Assembly: GCF_963675165.1 (NCBI RefSeq) | Contig: NC_087391.1 | Coordinates: 515,001 to 579,000 of the forward strand | DNA: 64,000 nucleotides | Origin: Halichondria panicea | Taxonomy: Eukaryota > Porifera > Demospongiae > Suberitida > Halichondriidae | Reading direction: 5' to 3' | Program-made: the position numbers and the translations under genes | Notes under the pieces: model-generated | Seen by the model: the letters and a program-made list of their open reading frames with translations, nothing else | Database searches by the model: none | What the model was told of the DNA's origin: nothing | Shown here: piece by piece, positions 50,239 to 60,387 of the stretch | How positions within the stretch are numbered: position 1 is the stretch's first letter | How the letters are laid out: every line of letters starts with the position of its first letter

Positions 50239-51002
50239 GATAGATAGATAGAAGATAGAACTTTTTATTTGGGCAGGAAATGCTGCATCCACAGTGTGGG
50301 TTTTAATGCAGGTCCTGTATACTATACAGACATGAACAAAAGACAAGAACGTAGAAAAATAATTGCTTAGTTGCAGTTAGAGAACAGTTTGTGTATAATG
50401 TTCTTGAACGCTGGTACTGTTTTTGTTTTCTTGAGTTCTTGAGGAAGCGCATTGTACTTGAGAGCTCCTTGAAAACTGAAACTTTTCCTGAGTAGCTCAG
50501 TGGATGGTCTTGGAAGGTGGAGATTATCTTGTCCATGAGTTGTTACTTGTGCTTGTCTGCTACTGTGTTCGGAGTTCTTTGTGAATAGTTCTTGCAAGTA
50601 CTTAGGTGCTGTTTTAATTATGCTGCGGTGGACTTGTACCAGCATTAGCTCTTCTCGACGCTGTTCTAGAGTAGTCCATCCTAGCTCGCTACGCAGCGGA
50701 GAACTTGGAGTCCTAGGAGGCTTGCCCAGGATGACCCTCATGCCATAATTCTGGATGCTCTCAACTCTATCTTTGAGCTTGCTGCTACAGGCATGCCATA
50801 CTACTGAGCAGTAGTCCAAGTGGGGGCGAACCAAGGCATTAAAGAGGAGTTTCCTTGTGTTGATGGGGATGCTTGGGCTTATTTTTCTGAGACAGGCAAT
50901 TCCAGCTGATGCTTTTTTCTTTACACCGCTGATGTGTGAGTTCCATTTAAGGTCTCTGTCTACAGTGACTCCTAGGTATTTGATTGAGTCCGTCTCCTTA
51001 AT
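50239..51002 (-). mobile_element. 5'-truncated LINE (non-LTR retrotransposon), 764 bp
   Basis: On the minus strand it encodes the C-terminal part of a LINE reverse transcriptase (IKYLGVTVDRDLKWNSHI, LVRPHLDYCSVVWHAC, KLKDRVESIQ), open from the truncated 5' edge to the stop at 50367. Its 3' end is a (TATC)n tail seen as TAGATAGATAGATA on the + strand. It is flanked by GTATA at 50234-50238 and 51003-51007. The uninterrupted site GAAAGTATAACAAGAGAGG occurs in the sister spacers near 41010, 45780 and 55338. The type resembles CR1/L2 or Jockey-like LINEs with microsatellite tails; the clade is uncertain. Confidence 0.88.
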
Positions 51003-51168
51003 GTATAACAAGAGAGGAAGGCTATTATAGTGGAGTGAGGGTGGACGCTCACTGACTTTTGTATTTTATTTGTATGTACGTGTATGTACGTAGCCTCGAT
51101 TCAAGGCTGATTAAAATATGTATTTTAATCGGCCTGGTCTCGAGGCTAGTATGTACAGCAGACTATGC

Positions 51169-51178
51169 GCGCATGCGC
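51169..51178. promoter_or_regulatory. NRF-1-like palindrome upstream of A4
   Basis: GCGCATGCGC, 156 bp before the A4 ATG; the hairpin lies at 51091-51148. Confidence 0.6.
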
Positions 51179-51333
51179 ACAATGCGCACATAAAGCGTCT
51201 TCTGTCTGTTCACATTGGCAACAACAATTTGACGCTGTGTTATAAGCCAGCACTGCGAGCTACTCTCAGTTACACTGGAACTAACCTCACTTCATTGCTG
51301 CCAAGTCTTCTTGTAGCTGCTTGACTTTTCAAT

Positions 51334-53542
51334 ATGGTGAAAAGACGTCCTCCTCTGAGACTGAGGGTACAACACGCCCAGACTCGGTACAGGTCCCACA
51401 AGAAACCGTCATGGCTCAGATCAATCCTGTGTTATGACAACAACGATGTTGTGGAGCCCGACCACATTGAAACGGGGCAAACTGGAGCACCATTGTCACC
51501 CCCAGTAAGTCAACACAAAATCACAATATTCCATGATTGATAACATTTTGTTTCAGGGTGAGACAACTGCTGCCTTGCAGCAAGAGACAACTCCAGAGAC
51601 AACTCCAGAGACAATCCCAGAGACAATCCCAGAGACAATCCCAGAGACAATTCCAGAGACAATCTCAGAGACAATCCCAGAGACAATCCCAAAAATAATC
51701 CCAACAACTTCTCAGTCTGTGCAAGACACTTCCTTCCAAAGGTTTAACGTGTCCTGTAACAACGAAAAGGATTTGTTAACGAGAAATAACATCAGCAGTC
51801 AGAACCTAGAAGAAGAGACCCATCAATCATCTTCTCATGACACTTCCTCTCAAGTATGTTCCGTCCCCTGCAACAACAAATATAATTTGTGTGTTGACCT
51901 CGAGACTTCGAACTGCCTTGCAGAGGAGTTGACCCATCAAGCATCTTCTCATGACACTTCCTCTCAAGTATGTTCCGTCCCCTGCAGCAACAAATATAAT
52001 TTGCGTGTTGACCTCGAGACTTCGAACTGCCTTGCAGAGGAGTTGACCCATCAAGCATCTTCTCATGACACTTCCTCTCAAGTATGTTCCGTCCCCTGCA
52101 GCAACAAATATAATTTGCGTGTTGACCTCGAGACTTCGAACTGCCTTGCAGAGGAGTTGACCCATCAAGCATCTTCTCATGACACTTCCTCTCAAGTATG
52201 TTCCGTCCCCTGCAGCAACAAATATAATTTGTGTGTTGACCTCGAGACTTCGAACTGCCTTGCAGAGGAGTTGACCCATCAAGCATCTTCTCATGACACT
52301 TCCTCTCAAGTATGTTCCGTCCCCTGCAGCAACAAATATAATTTGTGTGTTGACCTCGAGACTTCGAACTGCCTTGCAGAGGAGTTAACCCATCACTCAT
52401 CTTCTCATGACACATCCTCCAACAACAAATATAATTTGTGTGTGAGAGATGACGTCGAGAGTTTGAACTGCCTTGCAGAGGAGTTGACCGCATCTTCTTA
52501 TGACACTTCTTCTGAAAGATCTACCGTCCCATGCAACAACAAATATAATTTGTGTGTGGGAGATGACCTGAACAGGATTGAAGTGACCCATCAATCATCT
52601 TCTGTGGAGACAATCCCACCCTGCAACAACAATAATTTGTGCGAGAGAGATGATCTCAACGATTCAATCAGCCTGGAGAAGGTATCACAGTCATCTTCTA
52701 GGGAGCTTCCTTGGGCCTGGGCCTTTGCCGATTACAAGCCGAAAGTGGCCGCAGAAAAAGATTGCCAATTGCCTTCAAGTGGGTCACAATCCAAAGACAA
52801 GCAATCGAAGGGTATATTGAGGCGGTCTAAGGGCAAGCTGAGCTCATGGATCAAAAACTCAGTCAAAGCTATCACGATCTCAAAAAAGAGAGAAAAATTG
52901 GTGGATCCTTGTGGAAAAATTGCCAAGGAAAAAGCAAAAATAGCAGAGCTCTACAAAAGTATCGATATTGCTCAAGAGGAGCTGAAAGACGTGCAAATAT
53001 ACAATGCGCATCTAGAGTTGCGGACAAAAAATGGTTCCGATTTAACTCCTGACATCAATAAGTCATTGAAAAAAATGCAAAAGCTTAAGGAACAAATCCG
53101 AAAAAGTTACAATCAGGTCCGTGAACAAGAGAAAAAAGCAAAACAACTGTCCATTAAGACAGAGAGGACCATGGCAAGACGTGCTAAATTGTTGCATAAT
53201 GAAACAAAAGACAGCAATTCAGACGAGAGTTTTGATGATGACATTCAACACGGGATCCCATACCAACCATCAATGCCAAGCACTGTCGCTACCACAGACC
53301 AGTCACCAGTTGAGATCGTGATGATGCCATACCAACCATCAATGCCAAGCACTGTCGCTACCACAGACCAGTCACCAGTTGAGATCGTGATGATGCCATA
53401 CCAACCATCAAGGCCAAGCACTGTCGCTACCACAGACCAGACACCAGTTGAATGGAAACCAGTACATATACTGACGTTGTCTCAAACCAGAATAATCTAT
53501 GTCTTAGAGGCAGAAGAATGCAACAGATATGTCTTGTTTTAA
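51334..53542 (+). CDS. Array gene A4, 2 exons, 718 aa
   Basis: Exons are 51334-51504 and 51557-53542. It has the largest number of 38-aa units in the array, five full plus one partial, and three 23-aa units. The intron is 52 bp, 7 bp shorter than in A2, A3 and A5 (59 bp), through loss of bases around ACAATAATGTAAATTCC. The coiled-coil region carries a few substitutions (SVKAITISKK). Confidence 0.75.
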
Positions 53543-53683
53543 CTCACTCAGCTGACTGAACTCCCCAAAAAAATTAATGTGTGTATGTGTATGTATAATG
53601 ACTGTAGCGTAGAGAACTGGTTCTCTATATCGTGTATAAAAATGATCATAAGATTGAACAAAATAACTGTACAACAGAAAAGT

Positions 53684-54242
53684 TTACATCCCCAATGTTC
53701 AAGAATACATCATACGACTCTCGTGTGCTGTTCCCTTCTGTAGTGAATCCATACTTGTGCAGCATGCCATCGGTACAGATAGCTGGAGGGAGGTGGGGTT
53801 AATCAGTTAATTTTTGAGTGAATATAACGCTAAAATGTACGTATCCTTTAAGTAAATTTACCACAGGACCTCCTAGCTTAGTTTAAAACAATGCTAGCCA
53901 CACTATGTATATACTATCAGTGTGAACCAGCTCTACAAGAGCGGTAGAATATAAGTCCACGTTTTTCGACCCAAAAAATGGACAATTTCGGGCCCGAAAA
54001 AAATTGATCACTGATCTAAGCACACCATAATAATATTATTGTATAGCCTTTCAAAGAGCTCAAAAGTTTAGGTTCGCAATACTTTATAAATAATTATTTA
54101 TGATCAAACTCATAGCTAGGCATCCACTCACCTACGACTGACTTCTTGTCTCTGATGAAGGCACACACACACAAGGAGACTCGTTAACTGGGACAGGCCC
54201 CACTGAGAGTCCACGTACATGGTCACCCCCACTTGAGCCAAA
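53684..54242 (-). pseudogene. WDR45 3'-exon fossil, tail 6
   Basis: Exon 11 copy 53684-53782 and decayed exon 10 54132-54242, of the type following A genes. Confidence 0.9.
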
Positions 54243-54359
54243 CCATATATCTATGGCCAAACTACCAAGATAATTATTAGGTGGGGAGGGGGGGGGGGGT
54301 ATCGTATAAAGTGAAGTTATGCTAAGGCATGCAACTGTCCCAACGCAACTAGTTTATGC

Positions 54360-54369
54360 GCGCATGCGC
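54360..54369. promoter_or_regulatory. NRF-1-like palindrome upstream of B4
   Basis: GCGCATGCGC, 162 bp before the B4 ATG. Confidence 0.6.
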
Positions 54370-54530
54370 AGAATGGTTGTGCGTTTGTGCGCATGTGCAA
54401 TATCTACGCGTCTATTTGTCTGTCACATTGGCAACAATAAGTTCATGCTGTGTAAGAATAGGCCAGCACTGCTCAGTTGGAATACTAACCTCGCTTAATT
54501 AATTCAAGTGTAGCTGCTAAACTATTCGAT

Positions 54531-54910
54531 ATGTTGTCATCTGTGAGGAGACATCCTCCTCTAAGGGTACAACACGCCCAGACTCAGTGCAGATCCCAAG
54601 ACAAGGAGAATAAGTTCTCAGGGCTCTTGTTGGATATCATGTGTTATGGCAAGATCGACGTTGTGGAGCCCGACCATATTGAAATGAGGCAAACTAGAGC
54701 ACCATTGCCACCCCCAGTAAGTCTACACATAATCGCGATGTAAATTTCATGATTGACATTTTGATGCAGGGCGAAACAATTGCTGTCTTGAATACTCCGG
54801 CCTGGGCCTTTGCCGATTACAAGACAGCAACAACTTTGAAAGTGGCCGCAGCAAATGATTGCCAATTGTCTCAACCCAAAGACAAAAATCGAAAGAAGGA
54901 AACTCATTGA
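54531..54910 (+). CDS. Array gene B4, 2 exons, 108 aa
   Basis: Exons are 54531-54716 and 54770-54910. It differs from B2 and B3 by one residue in exon 1 (VQHAQ in place of VQYAQ), which is the residue found in type A proteins. Confidence 0.65.
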
Positions 54911-55030
54911 TATAATAATGACTGTAGCATAGAGAACTGTTCTAAATTCAAAAAAGCTCTATCATATATAACTTGTTCATACACAAAAGCAACAACAAAT
55001 AATTGTACAAAATAGAGAGGTTTACATTAA

Positions 55031-55107
55031 TTTTGATCATCTCCAGAATACATCTCGTGTGCTGCTCCCTTCTGCATACTTGTGCAGTGGGCCATCGGTA
55101 CAAGTAG
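55031..55107 (-). pseudogene. WDR45 3'-exon fossil, tail 7 (exon 11 only)
   Basis: The shortened exon 11 is present, but the exon 10 copy has gone. At 55280 the sequence passes straight from CGCCCGCTTA to TAAAGTGAGACAATAG, skipping about 450 bp present in tails 1, 3 and 5. Short TATAA-like homology at the junction suggests a microhomology-mediated deletion. Confidence 0.85.
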
Positions 55108-55510
55108 CTGGAGGGAGGTGAAGTTAATCAAAAATAGTGAACATAATCTATGCTAAAGGTACATATCCCTTAAGTAAAACCCACAGGACCTAAGCTTAGT
55201 GAAAACACTGCTAGCCACACATTTAAAGCTTCAGAATGATCCAACTCTACAAGAGCGGACATAATTGGAAAAAACGCCCGCTTATAAAGTGAGACAATAG
55301 CTATGCATGTCAGCAATTGTCCCATATAAGGTTTGAAAGTATAACAAGAGAGGAGGGCTATTATAGTGGAGTGAGGGTGGACGCTCACTGACTTTTGTAT
55401 TTTATTTGTATAATTATGTACATGTATGTACGTAGCCTCGATTCAAGGCTGATTAAAATATGTATTTTAATCGGCCTGGTCTCGAGGCTAGTATGTACAG
55501 CAGACTATGC

Positions 55511-55520
55511 GCGCATGCGC
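55511..55520. promoter_or_regulatory. NRF-1-like palindrome upstream of A5
   Basis: GCGCATGCGC, 156 bp before the A5 ATG; the hairpin lies at 55433-55490. Confidence 0.6.
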
Positions 55521-55675
55521 ACAATGCGCACATAAAGCGTCTTCTGTCTGTTCACATTGGCAACAACAATTTGACGCTGTGTTATAAGCCAGCACTGCGA
55601 GCTACTCTCAGTTACACTGGAACTAACCTCACTTCATTGCTGCCAAGTCTTCTTGTAGCTGCTTAACTTTTCAAT

Positions 55676-57720
55676 ATGGTGAAAAGACGTCCTCCTCTGA
55701 GACTGAGGGTACAACACGCCCAGACTCGGTACAGGTCCCACAAGAAACCGTCATGGCTCAGATCAATCCTGTGTTATGACAACAACGATGTTGTGGAGCC
55801 CGACCACATTGAAACGGGGCAAACTGGAGCACCATTGTCACCCCCAGTAAGTCAACACAAAATCACAATAATGTAAATTCCATGATTGATAACATTTTGT
55901 TTCAGGGTGAGACAACTGCTGCCTTGCAGCAAGAGACAACTCCAGAGACAACCCCAGAGACAATCCTAGAGACAATTCCAGAGACAATCCCAGAGACAAT
56001 CCCAGAGACAATTCCAGAGACAATCTCAGAGACAATCCCAGAGACAATCCCAAAAATAATCCCAACAACTTCTCAGTCTGTGCAAGACACTTCCTTCCAA
56101 AGGTTTAACGTGTCGTGTAACAACGAAAAGAATTTGTTAACGAGAAATAACATCAGCAGTCAGAACCTAGAAGAAGAGACCCATCAATCATCTTCTCATG
56201 ACACTTCCTCTCAAGTATGTTCCGTCCCCTGCAACAACAAATATAATTTGTGTGTTGACCTCGAGACTTTGAACTGCCTTGCAGAGGAGTTGACCCATCA
56301 AGCATCTTCTCATGACACTTCCTCTCAAGTATGTTCCGTCCCCTGCAGCAACAAATATAATTTGCGTGTTGACCTCGAGACTTCGAACTGCCTTGCAGAG
56401 GAGTTGACCCATCAAGCATCTTCTCATGACACTTCCTCTCAAGTATGTTCCGTCCCCTACAGCAACAAATATAATTTGGGTGTTGACCTCGAGACTTCGA
56501 ACTGCCTTGCAGAGGAGTTGACCCATCAAGCATCTTCTCATGACACTTCCTCTCAAGTATGTTCCGTCCCCTGCAGCAACAAATATAATTTGTGTGTTGA
56601 CCTCGAGACTTCGAACTGCCTTGCAGAGGAGTTAACCCATCACTCATCTTCTCATAACACATCCTCCAACAACAAATATAATTTGTGTGTGAGAGATGAC
56701 GTCGAGAGTTTGAACTGCCTTGCAGAGGAGTTGACCGCATCTTCTTATGACACTTCTTCTGAAAGATCTACCATCCCATGCAACAATAAATATAATTTGT
56801 GTGTGGGAGATGACCTGAACAGGATTGAAGTGACCCATCAATCATCTTCTGTGGAGACAATCCCACCCTGCAACAACAATAATTTGTGCGAGAGAGATGA
56901 TCTCAACGGTTCAATCAGCCTGGAGAAGGTATCACAGTCATCTTCTAGGGAGCTTCCTTGGGCCTGGGCCTTTGCCGATTACAAGCCGAAAGTGGCCGCA
57001 GAAAAAGATTGCCAATTGCCTTCAAGTGGGTCACAATCCAAAGACAAGCAATCGAAGGGTATATTGAGGCGGTCTAAGGGCAAGCTGAGCTCATGGATCA
57101 AAAACTCAGTCAAAGCTCTCACGATCTCAAAAAAGAGAGAAAAATTGGTGGATCCTTGTGGAAAAATTGCCAAGGAAAAAGCAAAAATAGCAGAGCTCTA
57201 CAAAAGTATCGATATTGCTCAAGAGGAGCTGAAAGACGTGCAAATATACAATGCACATCTAGAGTTGCGGACAAAAAATGGTTCCGATTTGACTCCTGAC
57301 ATCAATAAGTCATTGAAAAAAATGCAAAAGCTTAAGGAACAAATCCGAAAAAGTTACAATCAGGTCCGTGAACAAGAGAAAAAAGCAAAACAACTGTCCA
57401 TTAAGACAGAGAGGACCATGGAAAGACGTGCTAAATTGTTGCATAATGAAACAAAAGACAGCAATTCAGACGAGAGTTTTGATGATGACATTCAACACGG
57501 GATCCCATACCAACCATCAAGGCCAAGCACTGTCGCTACCACAGACCAGTCACCAGTTGAGATCGTGATGACGCCATACCAACCATCAATGCCGAGCACT
57601 GTCACTATCACAGACCAGTCACCAGTTGAATGGAAACCAGTACATATACTGACGTTGTCTCAAACCAGAATAATCTATGTCTTAGAGGCAGAAGAATGCA
57701 ACAGATATGTCTTGTTTTAA
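55676..57720 (+). CDS. Array gene A5, 2 exons, 661 aa
   Basis: Exons are 55676-55846 and 55906-57720. It has four full 38-aa units plus the partial one, and two 23-aa units. One unit has lost a cysteine (PYSNKYNLGVD where others have PCSNKYNLC/RVD). It is the only copy whose 3' neighbour is the complete WDR45 gene; the two stop codons are 165 bp apart, tail to tail, which probably reflects the ancestral arrangement. Confidence 0.75.
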
Positions 57721-57885
57721 CTCACTCAGCTGACTGAACCCCCCCCCAAAAAATTTAATGTGTGTGTGTATGTATAATGACTGTAGCGTAGAGAACTGTA
57801 TGTTTTAGTTCTCTATATCGTGTGTATAAAAATGATCATAAGATTGAACAAAAACAACAAAATTAAGGATTGTACAACAAAAAAG

Positions 57886-60013
57886 TTACATTTGATCATC
57901 CCCAATGTTCAAGAATACATCATACGACTCTCGTGTGCTGTTCCCTTCTGTAGTGAATCCATACTTGTGCAGCGTGCCATCGGTACAGATAGCTGGAAGG
58001 GTTAATCCATAAACATTGTAATCAGTAAAAATGTTTAGTGAATATAACGCTAAACCGTGCGTATTTTTAGTCTCACAGGACGACCTATACTTTTTAACTA
58101 AGTACTATCAGTGTGATCCAGCTCTACAAGAGCAGTAGAGAATTGGACCAACTTATGAAATTTATGGTAGCTAGGCATCCACTCACCTACGACTGACTTC
58201 TTGTCTCCGATGAAGGCACACACACAAGGAGACTCATTGGGCAAACTGAACTGGGCCAGGCCCCACTGAGAGTCTACGTACGGCCCCATGGTCATCCCCA
58301 GGAGACTAACTTGAGCCAAACTGTACAAGATAATAAACTAGGTAACAGGGGGAGAGGTGTCGCATAGCACGTTGACAATAGCTATACATGTCAGCAATTG
58401 TCCCATATACGGTTTACAGGTATAACAAGAGAGAAGAGGAGGGCTGTTAGTTGTTGATGGGCATCATATCACACCTTGATTTCTTGTTGAGGCTCTGCTC
58501 TTTGACAGCGAATATGTGCACAGTACCTTTATCACTAGAGCAGCAAAGAAAGGCCGAGTCCAAGCTGAAATTGAGGCTGCATGGTGGTATATTATAGACA
58601 AGTTGCATGGATGATAATATCTCACCAGTATATGTTTGCTGAGTCAGCTCCTCTCCTGAACTCGGCGACCAAGTTACGAGTTTGTGTGTTATGTATTCTT
58701 ATCAGAGTGCCCTGTGAGGGGGGGGGGAGGAGTTGTATTTTCTGATTATGCACAAATCATTGAATGTGGGTAACAGAACTAGATTTGTTGTGTTCTGGTA
58801 CTGAAAGCCACTGAAACTGATGCAAAAGACCATGTCATGGCCGACACTGACACACAGTAAATTAAAATGTTGGGGATGTCTTGCCTTTGTAGAGCAGGTT
58901 GCTACTAGTGTCCCGGACTGGTTCATTGAGATGAAGGAGACCACGTGTTGGTGTACATGACAAATGATCTCAGTCGCTGCCCTGTCCGGAGCCTTGGTTG
59001 ACAGCAAGTCCTGGGGGGGGACAAATGGACAGAGTTGACTTTTGAATATTCATACAATGGTCAGTACTATATCAACACTGGTATATTTGCTTGACAAAAA
59101 TAATTACCGATACATGCACTTTTTTTATTAAATTTTGTGCAACAAACCGTACCACAATCTGCACTGTTCCTTTCTGAGAGCCTGGAAAGGCCATTAGTTG
59201 GCAGTCCACACTCGAGCACACCTCACATAGACCTGAGGAGGGGGGGGGGGGTGTCTTATGAATGGTGGACATGAGGAGAGGGGGGGGGTGTCTTATGAAT
59301 GGTGGACTGCTGACCCTACCTCTGGGGTTTGGGGCTGTGGCAATGCTGGCCAACTGCTCAGGGTTGTCAGGGAAACTGAAGACATGAATCTCACTCATCA
59401 GTATAACTACTAGCCTGGAAAACAACACGAAGATGCTGCTCTACAGTGTATATATTGTCCTCAATAATCATACTCTAACAGTAAATGCTACATACAAACA
59501 AGGACGCCATTATATGAGAGTCTTACTTGTCTCTCCTCATTCGCACGGTCACCACTCGACTGGGGAAACCAAACTCATACACAAATTTCCTCTTCTTATC
59601 GTCCCAGATCATCACTACGAGAGACAGTATTAGAGCATAATAGAGATTAGAGTTATAACCACAGGCTCACCATTTCTGTCTGGGAACTTTGGAGCTTGCC
59701 CCCCTCCAATGAGAGCGATGAGGTTACTTCGACCCAGCATCTCTGCACACCCAACACCACCCACCAAATCAAAGTCTGTGGAGTGAAACGATCACAATAT
59801 GAATGGAGAATACATTTACTTACCTATCCTTCCCTTCTCGGCAAGCGGCTCCACGTTGTACACCTGTACACCGCTCTCCATAGCACAGATAAAACAACCT
59901 GTGGTGTGAATGGATGTAGTTGTCTCAAAACAAGTCATATACTAGCATAGTATATATATCTTACCATGGTCCTGGTTGAATCTGATCTTTAATATTCCCT
60001 TGGATACAGGCAT
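57886..60013 (-). CDS. WDR45: WIPI4-type autophagy beta-propeller WDR45, 11 exons, 348 aa
   Basis: Exons are 59965-60013, 59824-59898, 59671-59775, 59527-59614, 59320-59414, 59153-59232, 58885-59010, 58626-58711, 58475-58576, 58187-58320 and 57886-57992; every join is in phase. WIPI proteins are seven-bladed propellers that bind phosphatidylinositol 3-phosphate at forming autophagosomes; WDR45 partners ATG2 in lipid transfer. The lipid-binding motif is FRRG (224-227; family form L/FRRG), followed by [12 protein letters not shown]. The segment [13 protein letters not shown] matches WDR45 rather than WDR45B. Intron 7 uses a GC donor (AAG then GCAAGA). Its last two exons have been copied seven times into the neighbouring array. 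It is head-to-head with RO60, 374 bp apart. Confidence 0.93.
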
Positions 60014-60076
60014 TGTAAAGCAAGACACACACGTACACTCTCTATTTAGTGTTTACAGTTTTATTTAGCCACTGTG

Positions 60077-60114
60077 GGGGTTTTCCCCAAGGGGAATCCC
60101 CCTCAGGGGGCGGG
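60077..60114. promoter_or_regulatory. Tandem kappa-B-like palindromes and a GC box between WDR45 and RO60
   Basis: GGGGTTTTCCCC (60077-60088) and GGGGAATCCCCC (60091-60102) both fit the Rel/NF-kappaB consensus GGGRNNYYCC and are palindromic; GGGGGCGGG (60106-60114) is a GC box. They sit 65-100 bp upstream of the WDR45 ATG and about 275 bp before the RO60 ATG. Function is inferred from motif match only. Confidence 0.5.
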
Positions 60115-60387
60115 CTCCCTCAGTTAATTAGCTGACTTGCCACTGTGACATTAAATGTGCAACTGCTGACTCACTTTGTTCTCTGTCTACTCAGCACCTT
60201 CAGCTAGCTATAAAAGCTAGCCAAGCAAAGAGACACGTACTTGCTGACGTTGACACAAAGCCGGCTGACCTTGCAATTCAAAGAGCGAACACATCTAGAG
60301 ATTCTATACACGTAGGAAGTACGGTATTAACTTTTGACCTAGTCGCTAGGTCCGTTTTAATATTGAGAGAGCTAGCTATAGCGAACA

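Noticed and set aside
50367-51011. The 214-aa minus-strand ORF as a host gene
   Set aside because: It has the C-terminal motifs of LINE reverse transcriptase, short target duplications and empty sites in sister units.
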